From Frateuria flava (GTDB lineage: Bacteria > Pseudomonadota > Gammaproteobacteria > Xanthomonadales > Rhodanobacteraceae), in NCBI RefSeq assembly GCF_017837635.1, contig NZ_JAGJRS010000021.1:186001-250000 (forward strand): a stretch of 64,000 bases of DNA, written 5' to 3'. Every line of letters begins with the position of its first letter. Position 1 is the stretch's first letter. Positions 43,449-52,038 of this stretch are shown here, one piece after another. A program made the position numbers and the translations under genes. The notes beneath the pieces are model-generated. The model saw only the letters and a program-made list of their open reading frames with translations. It was not told where the DNA came from and did not search any database.

Positions 43449-44000
43449 ATGGAATCGTTCCACGCCACCACCATCCTCTCGGTCCGCCGCGGCGGACGCG
43501 TCGTGCTGGGCGGCGACGGGCAGGTCACCCTGGGCAACACCGTGATGAAGTCGAACGCGCGCAAGATCCGCCGCCTCGGCAAGGGCGACGTGCTGGCCGG
43601 TTTCGCCGGCGCCACCGCGGATGCTTTCACCCTGTTCGAGCTGTTCGAGCAGAAGCTCGACAAGCATGGCAACAACCTGGTCCGCGCCGCCGTCGAGATG
43701 GCCAAGGAATGGCGCACCGACCGGCGCTTCGGCAAGCTCGAAGCCATGCTGGCGGTGGCCGACAAGGACGCCTCGCTGCTGATCTCCGGCAACGGCGACG
43801 TGCTCGAGCCCGAGCACGGCCTGATCGCGATCGGCTCGGGCGGCCCCTACGCGCAGGCGGCGGCGCTGTCGCTGCTGGAAAACACCGACATGGACGCTCG
43901 CCAGATCGTCGAGAAGGCGCTGAAGATCGCCGGCGACATCTGCATCTATACCAATCACAGCACGACCATCGAAGAGCTGGAAATCGTCAATGGCGAATAG
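43449..44000 (+). CDS. hslV: HslV, peptidase subunit of the HslUV protease
   Basis: Proteasome-like threonine peptidase of 183 residues. A six-residue propeptide (MESFHA) precedes the mature N-terminus [10 protein letters not shown], with the catalytic Thr at T7. Other landmarks are [27 protein letters not shown] and [12 protein letters not shown]. The last residues (IVNGE) and the TAG stop run into a family E repeat, as in dapF. GGAG lies before ATG. It pairs with HslU just downstream. Confidence 0.97.
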   Translation: MESFHATTILSVRRGGRVVLGGDGQVTLGNTVMKSNARKIRRLGKGDVLAGFAGATADAFTLFELFEQKLDKHGNNLVRAAVEMAKEWRTDRRFGKLEAMLAVADKDASLLISGNGDVLEPEHGLIAIGSGGPYAQAAALSLLENTDMDARQIVEKALKIAGDICIYTNHSTTIEELEIVNGE

Positions 44001-44070
44001 GGAATCGTAAAAGCTCCCACGCTCCATCACGCCGCTCCTCACCATTCCCTATTCACGATTCCCCATTCCC
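43990..44070. repeat. Family E inverted repeat filling the hslV-hslU gap
   Basis: Arms GAATAGGGAAT (43995-44005) and ATTCCCTATTC (44044-44054) are perfect 11-bp inverses, followed by ACGATTCCCCATTCCC right up to the hslU ATG. The element leaves no purine-rich ribosome site in front of hslU. Confidence 0.8.
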
Positions 44071-45408
44071 ATGTCCGAACTCACCCCCCGCGAAATCGTC
44101 AACGAACTCGACCGCTTCATCATCGGCCAGAACGACGCCAAGCGCGCCGTCGCCATCGCGCTGCGCAACCGCTGGCGGCGCATGCAGCTGGACCCGGAGA
44201 TGCGCAACGAGGTCACGCCCAAGAACATCCTGATGATCGGCCCCACCGGCGTGGGCAAGACCGAGATCGCGCGGCGCCTGGCGACGCTGGCCAACGCGCC
44301 GTTCGTGAAGGTCGAGGCAACCAAGTTCACCGAGGTCGGCTACGTGGGCAAGGACGTCGAGTCGATCGTGCGCGACCTGGCCGACGTGGCCTACAAGCTC
44401 ACCCGCGAGCAGGCGACCAAGCGCGTGCGCTCGCAGGCGGAGGACCGCGCCGAGGACCGCATCCTCGACGCGCTGCTGCCGCGCCGGCAGACCGCCAGCG
44501 ACTGGTCGCACGACCTCACCGTGTCCTCCGCCGACAGCGACACCCGCCAGAAGCTGCGCAAGCAGTTGCGCGAAGGTGCGCTGGACGACCGCGAGATCGA
44601 GCTGGATTTCGCCATGAACGTGGGCGTGGAGATCATGTCGCCGCCGGGCATGGAGGAAATGGGCCAGCAGTTGCGCCAGATGTTCCAGAACATCGGCGGC
44701 GCGCGCACGCAGTCGCGCAAGCTGCCGATCCGGACCGCCCGCCCGCTGCTGATCGAGGAAGAGGCCGGCAAGCTGGTCAACGAGGAGGAGATCCGTGCGC
44801 AGGCGGTCGAGGCCGCCGAGCAGAACGGCATCGTCTTCATCGACGAGATCGACAAGGTGGCACAGCGCTCCGAATGGGGCGGCGCCGGCGTTTCGCGCGA
44901 GGGCGTGCAGCGCGACCTGCTGCCGCTGGTGGAAGGCTCGACCGTGTCGACCAAGTACGGCCCGATCAAGACCGACCACATGCTGTTCATCGCCTCGGGT
45001 GCGTTCTCGCTGTCCAAGCCCTCGGACCTGATCCCCGAACTGCAGGGCCGCCTGCCGATCCGCGTGGAGCTGTCGGCGCTGTCGATCGACGACTTCAAGC
45101 GCATCCTGCGCGAGCCGCACAACGCACTGACCAAGCAGTACGTCGCCCTGCTGGCGACCGAGGGCGTGGCGATCGAGTTCACCGACGAAGGCGTGGACCG
45201 CCTGGCCGAGGTCGCCTGCCAGGTGAACGAGCGCACCGAGAACATCGGCGCCCGCCGCCTGCACACCGTGATGGAGCGCCTGCTGGAGAAAATTTCGTTC
45301 GAGGCGGCGGACAAGTCCGGCGAAAAATACCTGATCGACGCCGAACAGGTGGACAAGAGCCTGGGATCGCTCGTGAAGGATCAGGACCTGAGCCGTTACA
45401 TCCTCTAA
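44071..45408 (+). CDS. hslU: HslU, AAA+ ATPase subunit of the HslUV protease
   Basis: Unfoldase of 445 residues that feeds HslV. It begins [21 protein letters not shown] and has Walker [13 protein letters not shown], the pore-type GYVGKD, Walker [13 protein letters not shown] and the C-terminal [13 protein letters not shown] that inserts into HslV. The intermediate domain (about 110-240) is present. No Shine-Dalgarno is visible because a family E repeat abuts the ATG; coupling to hslV is only possible over a 70-nt hairpin-bearing gap. Confidence 0.97.
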   Translation: MSELTPREIVNELDRFIIGQNDAKRAVAIALRNRWRRMQLDPEMRNEVTPKNILMIGPTGVGKTEIARRLATLANAPFVKVEATKFTEVGYVGKDVESIVRDLADVAYKLTREQATKRVRSQAEDRAEDRILDALLPRRQTASDWSHDLTVSSADSDTRQKLRKQLREGALDDREIELDFAMNVGVEIMSPPGMEEMGQQLRQMFQNIGGARTQSRKLPIRTARPLLIEEEAGKLVNEEEIRAQAVEAAEQNGIVFIDEIDKVAQRSEWGGAGVSREGVQRDLLPLVEGSTVSTKYGPIKTDHMLFIASGAFSLSKPSDLIPELQGRLPIRVELSALSIDDFKRILREPHNALTKQYVALLATEGVAIEFTDEGVDRLAEVACQVNERTENIGARRLHTVMERLLEKISFEAADKSGEKYLIDAEQVDKSLGSLVKDQDLSRYIL

Positions 45409-45444
45409 ACAAGCTGCAGAGACCCGTCTGGTAAAATTCCTGTC

Positions 45445-46059
45445 ATGGGCAAGGTCATCGAACTCAAAACCACCGGCCAGCGTGCACAGCTGCGCGAGGC
45501 GCAGCAGAACCAGCACCTGATCCGGCTGTGGCGCGCCGAGCTGGAGCACGGCAGCTTCTGCGGCTACGTGGGCGGCGTCGGCCGCGAGTTCTTCCTGTTG
45601 TGGGTGGTCGGCGACGGCATCACCTACGACGGCATGTACGTGATGCGCCACCGCGACGTCTCCGAACTGGAGGCGCCGGACAAGCACCACACGTTCATGG
45701 AGAAGGCGCTCCAGCTCAAGCAGCTGCTGCCGCGCACGCCGCGCGGGTTCCCGCTCGATTCGATCCGCGAGGTGGTGCAGGCGGCCGGCCGCGTGGCGCC
45801 GGTGATCGGCGTGCACGTGGACAGCGAGGACGAGGCCGAGGTCTGCTACATCGGCCGGCTGGTCGGCGTGGAAGAGGACGGCTTCACCCTGCAGGAGATC
45901 AGCCCCGACGCCGAGTGGCTGCGCGAGGCCTCGTTCTTCGCCTGGGACGAGGTGTCCACGATCAGCATGGAAGACGGCTACGCGCAGTCGCTGCTCGCCG
46001 TGGCCGGCACGCCGCCGCCGCTGGAGCAGGGCGATTCGGGCATCGGCCACGCGCACTGA
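45445..46059 (+). CDS. Uncharacterised protein with two apparent Sm/SH3-like barrels
   Basis: The 204-residue product has an N-terminal basic helix, then two similar beta-rich units. The first is GSFCGYVGGVGREFFLLWVV...DGMYVMRHRDVSELE and the second CYIGRLVGVEEDGFTLQEIS...SFFAWDEVSTIS. Both follow a G-x-hydrophobic-V-G-V/E-x-D/E-F-x-L pattern ending in a D-hydrophobic-hydrophobic strand, as in small barrel folds. I cannot name the family. TAAAAT lies 7 nt before ATG and no Shine-Dalgarno is present, suggesting leaderless expression. It follows hslU by 36 bp. Confidence 0.75.
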   Translation: MGKVIELKTTGQRAQLREAQQNQHLIRLWRAELEHGSFCGYVGGVGREFFLLWVVGDGITYDGMYVMRHRDVSELEAPDKHHTFMEKALQLKQLLPRTPRGFPLDSIREVVQAAGRVAPVIGVHVDSEDEAEVCYIGRLVGVEEDGFTLQEISPDAEWLREASFFAWDEVSTISMEDGYAQSLLAVAGTPPPLEQGDSGIGHAH

Positions 46060-46068
46060 CGCGCTGGC

Positions 46069-46134
46069 GTAGGGTGGGCTTCAGCCCACCGGGCTTCCCC
46101 GCAAGACAGCGGGTGGGCTGAAGCCCACCCTACG
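46069..46134. repeat. Family B palindromic repeat, copy 2
   Basis: Arms CGTAGGGTGGGCTTCAGCCC and GGGCTGAAGCCCACCCTACG flank a GGGCTTCCCCGCAAGACAGC core, in the 233-bp gene-free gap 46060-46292. Confidence 0.85.
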
Positions 46135-46220
46135 AGCGTTCACGCCTTGCCTCGAGATGCTCGCCACGTGCGGCGTCGTACGCTTCGCGCGCGGCGATCG
46201 CCGCAGTATCCGTCGCGGAG

Positions 46221-46287
46221 CGTAGGGTGGGCTTCAACCCACCGGGCTTTCCCGCAAGACAGCGGGTGGGCAGAAGCCCACCCTACG
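46221..46287. repeat. Family B palindromic repeat, copy 3
   Basis: Nearly identical to copy 2 including the core (GGGCTTTCCCGCAAGACAGC), 86 bp further on and just after the CDF gene end. It looks like a recent local duplication. Confidence 0.85.
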
Positions 46288-46292
46288 GGTGT

Positions 46293-46904
46293 TCATGCGT
46301 TCGCCTGGCGGTGTTCGCCTCGTGCCGCCTCCCACACTTCGCACGCGGCGTCGGCGTTCATCGCGGCGATCCCCAGACCGACGACCACATCCGGCCAGAC
46401 CGAGCCGGTCCAGGCGATCACCCCGCCGGCCAGCACGATGGCCACATTGGCGAACGCGTCGTTGCGCGCCGACAGGAACGCCGCCCGGGTGAGGCTGCCG
46501 GCGTGATGGCGGAAGCGCGCCAGCACCAGCGCGCAGGCCAGGTTCACCCCCAGCGCGCCCAGGCCGGTGACCGACAACGGCAGCGGGGCCGGCGGCACCG
46601 GCAGCTGGAACTTGCGCCACAGCGCCCACAGCAGCGCCAGCGCCGGCACCAGCAGGATCGCGGCCAGGGCCATGCCCACACGCGCCCGCGCTGCGGGTGA
46701 CCAGCCGAGCGCCAGGAAGATCAGCAGGTTGACCGAGGCGTCCTCGAGGAAGTCGATGCTGTCGGCGAACAGCGAGACCGAGCCGATCGACAACGCCACC
46801 GCGAACTCCACGCCGAAGTAGGCGAGATTGAGCAGGGCGACCAGGCGCACGGCACGGTGCAGGGCGGTTCGTGATCCGTCGGTGGCCGGGTCGGGTGAAG
46901 GCAT
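46293..46904 (-). CDS. Short cation-diffusion-facilitator family transporter
   Basis: The 203-residue product has six hydrophobic helices and the CDF metal sites in TM2 (SVSLFADSIDFLEDASVN) and TM5 (SARNDAFANVAIVLAGG). It stops after TM6 without the cytosolic metal-binding domain of standard CDF proteins (about 300 residues), so it is the short, tail-less type. The start is at ATG 46904 (MPSPDPATDG); a further upstream ATG adds only an unlikely extension. The substrate metal is unknown. Confidence 0.85.
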   Translation of the reverse strand: MPSPDPATDGSRTALHRAVRLVALLNLAYFGVEFAVALSIGSVSLFADSIDFLEDASVNLLIFLALGWSPAARARVGMALAAILLVPALALLWALWRKFQLPVPPAPLPLSVTGLGALGVNLACALVLARFRHHAGSLTRAAFLSARNDAFANVAIVLAGGVIAWTGSVWPDVVVGLGIAAMNADAACEVWEAARGEHRQANA

Positions 46905-47044
46905 GCGCGCATGCTTGCATGCCGGCACCGGGCGGGCCGTCAACGCCTGATCGTGCTTAGACAGCGCGTTCGGCGATCTGCGCGGGCCGCCTTTCCCGGC
47001 GCAACGCCCGCTATGCTTCGGGCCTGGTTTCCCAAGGATCCCGC

Positions 47045-47938
47045 ATGGCCCGCCGTATCGTCGTCGTCGGCAGCATCAACATGGACCTGGTCACGCAGGC
47101 GCCACGCTTCCCGCAACCGGGCGAAACGCTGCTGGGCGACGGCTTCATCACGGTGCCCGGCGGCAAGGGCGCCAACCAGGCGGTGGCGGCGGCGCGGCTC
47201 GGCGCCGAAGTGGCGCTGGTCGGTGCGCTCGGTCGCGACGCCTTCGGTGAGCAGCTGCATGCCGGCCTGCGCGAGGAAGGCGTGGATCTGGCCCACGTAC
47301 ATCGGCTGGACGACCAGGCCAGCGGCACCGCCTCGATCACCGTGGCCGGCGGCGAGAACCAGATCGTGGTAGTGCCGGCTGCCAATGCCGGCGTCATGCC
47401 GACACACATCGAGGCCGCGCGCGAGGTCGTCGCGCGCGCGGACGTCGTGCTGGTGCAGATGGAGATCCCACTGGAAGCCATCGAAGCGACCCTGCGCCTG
47501 GGCAAGCGCGTGGGCGTGCCGGTCATCCTCAACCCGGCGCCGGCCCGGCCGCTGCCGGCCGAATGGCTCGCGCTGGCCCGCTACGTCACGCCCAACCAGC
47601 ATGAGCTTGCGGTGCTGCTGGGGGCCGATCCGACCGAGGACTTCCGCGCGCTGATGCGCCGCGCGCCGGGCGCGGTGGTGCTGACCCGCGGCGGCGAGGG
47701 TGCCTGGTATCGCGAACAGGGGAATGAACCGGCGCACCAGCCCAGCTTCGATGTCGCAGTGGTCGACAGCACCGGTGCCGGCGACACCTTCAATGCCGCA
47801 CTGGCGGCGTTCCTGCACGAAGGGTTGCCGCAGGCCGTACGCAAGGCCTGCGCAGCGGCAGCGCTGGCCGTCACCCGGCTGGGCGCGCAGCCGGGCATGC
47901 CGCATCGGCAGGAACTGGACGCCTTCCTGGTCCGATAG
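47045..47938 (+). CDS. rbsK: Ribokinase (PfkB family)
   Basis: Phosphorylates ribose to ribose 5-phosphate. The 297-residue product has VVVGSINMDLVTQAPRFPQPGET, the GGKGANQAVAAARLG motif, the ATP/anion-hole motif DSTGAGDTFNAALA and an N-terminal lid. The Shine-Dalgarno AAGGAT precedes ATG. No ribose transporter or RbsR regulator is nearby, so it stands alone. Confidence 0.95.
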   Translation: MARRIVVVGSINMDLVTQAPRFPQPGETLLGDGFITVPGGKGANQAVAAARLGAEVALVGALGRDAFGEQLHAGLREEGVDLAHVHRLDDQASGTASITVAGGENQIVVVPAANAGVMPTHIEAAREVVARADVVLVQMEIPLEAIEATLRLGKRVGVPVILNPAPARPLPAEWLALARYVTPNQHELAVLLGADPTEDFRALMRRAPGAVVLTRGGEGAWYREQGNEPAHQPSFDVAVVDSTGAGDTFNAALAAFLHEGLPQAVRKACAAAALAVTRLGAQPGMPHRQELDAFLVR

Positions 47939-48043
47939 AAGGCTCCCGTCGTTTTGTGGGAGGGCAGCCGGTGTGCGGACCCGTACGCCCTGTCCGGTGC
48001 GCGTGGTCGCGCACTGGCAGGAACCGTCGTCCGGTTCAACTGG

Positions 48044-48119
48044 CGTCATTGCCGCGAAAGCGGGAATCCAGGGTGCTGTTGCACCAAGGGCGACACGGAT
48101 TCCCGCCTTCGCGGGGACG
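48044..48119. repeat. Family F palindromic repeat (CGCGAAAGCGGGAATCC type)
   Basis: Arms GCGAAAGCGGGAATCCAG and GGATTCCCGCCTTCGCGGGG form an imperfect hairpin in the ribokinase-YciF gap (47939-48163). This sequence type is widespread in proteobacterial intergenic regions. Confidence 0.8.
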
Positions 48120-48163
48120 CCCGCCTGGTGGTTTTTCGGCGGTTCCCTACAGGCATCGGCCTG

Positions 48164-48700
48164 CTAGTGACGCACCTCCGACGACGGGGCGTGCTTCTGT
48201 CCGCCCTGCTGTGACGCCTGCTGGTTGACGCCGCCCTGCTCGGCCAGCTGGGTCAGTTTCTGGTCGGTCGCCTTTTCTTCCTGCAAGGTCTGGTCGAGCC
48301 GCTTGGCCGCATCCTCGTGACCGATCTGCCTGGCCAGCACACAGAGCGTGCCGTAGGAGGCGATCTCATAGTGCTCGGCCTTCTGCGCGCCGGCGATCAG
48401 GGCGGCATCGCACAGCGCGCCCCGGGGCACGGTTTCAATGATCTCGCGCGCCTCGTCGACCAGCCCCTCCATGCCCTGGCACTTGATGCGCTTGAGCCGG
48501 ATGTCCAGGTCCTCGACGATCCCGTCGATCCGCTCGATCTGGCCGCGCGTCTCGTGCAGGTGCTGGTCGAACGCCTTGGACAGGTCCTGGCTTTCGGCGG
48601 CGCGCGACAGGCGCGGCAAGGCTTTGGCCAGTTGCTTTTCGGCGCTGTAGATGTCCGAAAGCTCGTGAATGAAAAAGTCCTGCATGGTCTTGATGGTCAT
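48164..48700 (-). CDS. YciF-type ferritin-like protein (DUF892)
   Basis: Four-helix ferritin-like protein of 178 residues. It begins IKTMQDFFIHELSDIYSAEKQL and has the metal-ligand pattern E...H (HLHETRGQIERI, AEHYEIASYGTL, EEKATDQKLTQLA), then a Gln/Gly-rich tail. The Shine-Dalgarno GGAGGAG lies right before ATG 48700. DUF892 proteins are stress-induced (osmotic or oxidative) in several bacteria; this is family knowledge. Confidence 0.92.
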   Translation of the reverse strand: MTIKTMQDFFIHELSDIYSAEKQLAKALPRLSRAAESQDLSKAFDQHLHETRGQIERIDGIVEDLDIRLKRIKCQGMEGLVDEAREIIETVPRGALCDAALIAGAQKAEHYEIASYGTLCVLARQIGHEDAAKRLDQTLQEEKATDQKLTQLAEQGGVNQQASQQGGQKHAPSSEVRH

Positions 48701-48850
48701 GGGCTCCTCCGGGGATGAAGGCATGCGCCGGATGGTTCGTACGGCGCCCGCCCACCGTAGGAACGCGGCCGTCACGCGCGGGTGCAACGGAGGGGAAAGC
48801 CAGCGCAAGGCCACGGCCCGGGCTGCCTGCGATTCATGCCGGCGACCGCG

Positions 48851-50191
48851 CTACTTGCCGATGCAGAAGCTGCCGAAGATCGCGCCGAGCAGGTCGTCGC
48901 TGCTGTAGCTGCCGGTGATTTCGCCCAGCGCATGCTGGGCGTGGCGCAGGTCTTCCGCGGCCAGTTCTCCCGCGCGGGTGGCGGCGAGGGCGGCGGCGGC
49001 GTGGTCGAGATGGGTTTGCACGCGTTCGAGCGCGGCGACGTGGCGGCGGCGGGCACTGAAGGCGCCTTCGCCGCTGCCCAGGCCGGCGCGGGTCTTCAGT
49101 TCCGCGCGCAGCAGGTCGAGGCCTTCGCCAGTGCGCGCCGACAACCAGAGGTGAGGCAGGCCCGCGTGCATTTCCGCGCGCGGCGGCTGTGTCTCCAGGT
49201 CGATCTTGTTGACGATGACCAGCCGCGCGACGTGCGTCGGCAGTTCGTCGAGCAGGTCGGGGTCGACATCGGCATGCGCCACGTCGGTGACCAGCAGCAC
49301 GAGGTCGGCGCGCGCCAGTTCCGCGCGGGCGCGACGCACGCCTTCGCGCTCGACCTCGTCGTGTGTCTCCCGCAACCCCGCGGTGTCGGCGAGCTCCAGC
49401 ACCGCACCGTCGAGGCTCACCGTTTCTCTGAGCACGTCGCGGGTGGTGCCGGCGATCGCGGTCACGATGGCGCGCTCGCTTTGCGCCAACGCGTTGAGCA
49501 GGCTGGACTTGCCCGCATTGGGTCGGCCCACGATCGCGACCTTGAGGCCGTCGGTGAGACGCACGCCGCGGCGGGTTTCGGCCAGCAATGCGGCCAGCTG
49601 CGTGCGCAGCGCGTCGAGCTCATGCGCAATGGCCGGGTCTGCCAGGAAGTCGATTTCCTCTTCCGGAAAATCGATCGCGGCCTCCACGTGTACGCGCAAC
49701 GCGATCATCGCGTCGAGCAATGCATGCACGCGCTGCGAGAACACCCCGTCGAGCGAACGCAACGCGGCGCGTGCGCCGGCTTCCGAACGCGCGGCGATGA
49801 GGTCGGCCACCGCCTCGGCCTGGGCGAGGTCCAGCTTGCCGTTGAGGAAGGCCCGCTCGGTGAACTCGCCCGGCCGCGCCAGCCGCGCGCCGAGCGCGCA
49901 CACGCGCTTCAACAGCAGGTCCAGCAGCACGGTGCTGCCATGACCCTGCAGTTCGAGCACGTGTTCGCCGGTGTAGGAGTGCGGCGCGGGAAAGTGCAGC
50001 AGCAGGCCGCGGTCGATCAGCGCGCCGCCGTCGTCAAGGAAAGAGGCCAGGTGCGCATGGCGCGGCTGCGGCGCACGACCGAGCAGTGCCTGCGCGATGG
50101 CCGGCACGCGCGCCCCCGATACACGCACCACGCCGATGCCGGCGGCCCCGGGCGCGCTGGCGATCGCGGCGATGGTGTCGGTGTCGGCCAT
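48851..50191 (-). CDS. mnmE: tRNA modification GTPase MnmE
   Basis: With MnmG installs cmnm5 at U34 of tRNAs. The 446-residue product has an N-terminal THF-binding domain (TIAAIASAPGAAGIGVVRVSG), a helical region, a G domain with VGRPNAGKSSLLNAL and DTAGLRE, and the C-terminal CIGK cysteine motif (FCIGK). Start 50191 gives the conserved N-terminus. It belongs to the leftward rpmH-rnpA-yidC-mnmE set; mnmG is not nearby. Confidence 0.97.
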   Translation of the reverse strand: MADTDTIAAIASAPGAAGIGVVRVSGARVPAIAQALLGRAPQPRHAHLASFLDDGGALIDRGLLLHFPAPHSYTGEHVLELQGHGSTVLLDLLLKRVCALGARLARPGEFTERAFLNGKLDLAQAEAVADLIAARSEAGARAALRSLDGVFSQRVHALLDAMIALRVHVEAAIDFPEEEIDFLADPAIAHELDALRTQLAALLAETRRGVRLTDGLKVAIVGRPNAGKSSLLNALAQSERAIVTAIAGTTRDVLRETVSLDGAVLELADTAGLRETHDEVEREGVRRARAELARADLVLLVTDVAHADVDPDLLDELPTHVARLVIVNKIDLETQPPRAEMHAGLPHLWLSARTGEGLDLLRAELKTRAGLGSGEGAFSARRRHVAALERVQTHLDHAAAALAATRAGELAAEDLRHAQHALGEITGSYSSDDLLGAIFGSFCIGK

Positions 50192-50200
50192 GGGGGAAAC

Positions 50201-50267
50201 CGTAGGGTGGGCTTCAGCCCACCGCAAGCCGCGGGGAGGGTGGGAGTGGATGGGGCGTAACGCCCCA
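50201..50267. repeat. Family B half element plus GGGGCGTAACGCCCC hairpin, mnmE-yidC gap
   Basis: CGTAGGGTGGGCTTCAGCCC is a single arm of family B, followed at 50251-50267 by the short perfect hairpin TGGGGCG-TAA-CGCCCCA. No T-tract, so termination is uncertain. Confidence 0.7.
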
Positions 50268-50285
50268 CCTGTGCCGTAATCGGAC

Positions 50286-51977
50286 TCAGGCTTTCGCCTT
50301 CGCCTCGCCGTGTTCCACCTTGTGCGTGATGTACCACTGCTGGCCCAGGCTCACCAGGCCGTTGACCACGTAGTACAGACACAGGCCGGCGGGGAAGAAG
50401 GCGAACAGCACCGCGAAGATCAGCGGCATGAACTTCATCATCTTCGCCTGGGTCGGATCCATCCCGGTAGCCGGCATGAGGTACTGCTGGCCCAGCATCA
50501 CCAGCGTGTACACCGCCGGCAGCACGAAGAACGGATCGGGTGCCGACAGGTCGTGGATCCAGCCCACGAACGGCGCCTGGCGCAGCTCCACGCTCTCGCG
50601 CAGCACCTCGTACAGGCCGTAGAAGATCGGGATGGTGATCAGCACCGGAAGGCAGCCGGTCATCGGGTTGACCTTCTCCTTCTTGTACAGCTCCATCATC
50701 GCCATCTGCATCTTCTGCTTGTCGTCGCCGTAGCGCTCCTTCAGCGCGGTCACGCGCGGCTGCAGCTTGCGCATCTTGGCGCTGGAGCGGTACTGCGCGG
50801 CGGTGAGCTTCCAGGTCAGGCCCTTGATGATCAGCACCAGCAGGATGATTGCCACGCCCCAGTTGCCGCTGACCTTCTCCAGCCACGACAGCAGCGCGTG
50901 CATCGGCTGGGCGATCACGGTGAACACGCCGTAGTTGGTCGCCAGCGCCAGGCCCGGCGCCACCGAGTCGAGCGTGCCCACCAGCTTCGGGCCGATGTAC
51001 AGGCGTGCGCCGGTGGACTGGCTCTGGCCCGGCGCCACGGTCAGTGCCGGGCTGACCGCGCGGATCAGGTAGGTCGGATGGTCGCTGTCGGGGTTGACCA
51101 CGTCGGTGCTGTAGCTGGCTTTCTGCTGCGCCGGCGGGATCCACGCGGCGAAGAAGTAGTGCTGCAGCATCGCAGCCCAGCCGCCGGCGAACGACTGCTG
51201 CAGCGCGTCTTCCTGGAACTTGTCGAACTTGAGCGACTGGAAGTGATCTTCAGGGCTATACCAGCCGGCGCCGAAGAAGCTGGCGGCCGACGGGTCGGTC
51301 ATGTTCTGCAGCCAGCCACCGTGTTCCTGGCGCGGTGCGCGCTGCAGCTGCTCGTAGGCGCTGCCCTGCCAGGGCGTGGTGCCGGTGTTGTCGATGCGCT
51401 GGTCGAGCCCGACCACGTACTGGCCGCGCTTGAGCGTGTAGCTCTTGGTGACCTTGATGCCGTCCTGCTGCCAGGTCAGGTCGACCTTGAGCTCGGGCAG
51501 GCCGTTGGCCAGCTCGTAGTGCGTCTGCGCCGACTGGAACAAGGCGCGATGGTCCGGTGCAGGGCTGCTTGCGCTGACCAGGCCGCTCTGTGCGACGAAA
51601 TACTTGTCCGGCGTGTCGGCCAGCAGGCGCACCGGCGGTTGCTCCGGATGCTTGCGGGTGATTGGCTCGGCCGGGTAGGCCAGCAGGTCGGCGCGCACCA
51701 CGCTGCCGCCGCGGGTGTCCACGGTCAGGCGCAGCACGTCGTTGCTGATGGTGATCAGTTGCCCGGCGGCCGTGCTTGCCGGGCCGCCGCTGGCGATCGC
51801 TGGCGTCGCGGCGCCGCTGGCGCCCGGCACGGTGTTGTCCGCCGGCGCGTTCGCGCTGGCCGCCGCGACCGGGGCGTTGTGCGCCGGCGCCGGTGCGTAG
51901 TCCTTCTCCCAGGCCATCCACAGCAGATAGGCCACGGCCAGCAGGGCAAACAGGAGAAACGTACGCGTCTGGTTCAT
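50286..51977 (-). CDS. yidC: Membrane protein insertase YidC
   Basis: Inserts proteins into the inner membrane, alone or with SecYEG. The 563-residue product has TM1 (residues 4-16 region, FLLFALLAVAYLLWMAW), a Pro/Ala linker, a large periplasmic beta-supersandwich domain (about 60-335) and the five-helix core with LVLIIKGLTWKLTAAQYRSSAKM, GCLPVLITIPIFYGLYEVL and FAFFPAGLCLYYVVNGLV. It has a short charged tail EHGEAKAKA. It follows rnpA by 61 bp with no yidD gene between them. Confidence 0.97.
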   Translation of the reverse strand: MNQTRTFLLFALLAVAYLLWMAWEKDYAPAPAHNAPVAAASANAPADNTVPGASGAATPAIASGGPASTAAGQLITISNDVLRLTVDTRGGSVVRADLLAYPAEPITRKHPEQPPVRLLADTPDKYFVAQSGLVSASSPAPDHRALFQSAQTHYELANGLPELKVDLTWQQDGIKVTKSYTLKRGQYVVGLDQRIDNTGTTPWQGSAYEQLQRAPRQEHGGWLQNMTDPSAASFFGAGWYSPEDHFQSLKFDKFQEDALQQSFAGGWAAMLQHYFFAAWIPPAQQKASYSTDVVNPDSDHPTYLIRAVSPALTVAPGQSQSTGARLYIGPKLVGTLDSVAPGLALATNYGVFTVIAQPMHALLSWLEKVSGNWGVAIILLVLIIKGLTWKLTAAQYRSSAKMRKLQPRVTALKERYGDDKQKMQMAMMELYKKEKVNPMTGCLPVLITIPIFYGLYEVLRESVELRQAPFVGWIHDLSAPDPFFVLPAVYTLVMLGQQYLMPATGMDPTQAKMMKFMPLIFAVLFAFFPAGLCLYYVVNGLVSLGQQWYITHKVEHGEAKAKA

Positions 51978-52038
51978 CGCGGGGCAATTCCGGTGGCACC
52001 GCGAGCAGGAGCCGCGGAGGGACAGGAGAAAAGGGAGG

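Noticed and set aside
47954-48228. Short ORFs between ribokinase and the YciF gene
   Set aside because: They run through a palindromic family F repeat and have no ribosome site or recognisable product.
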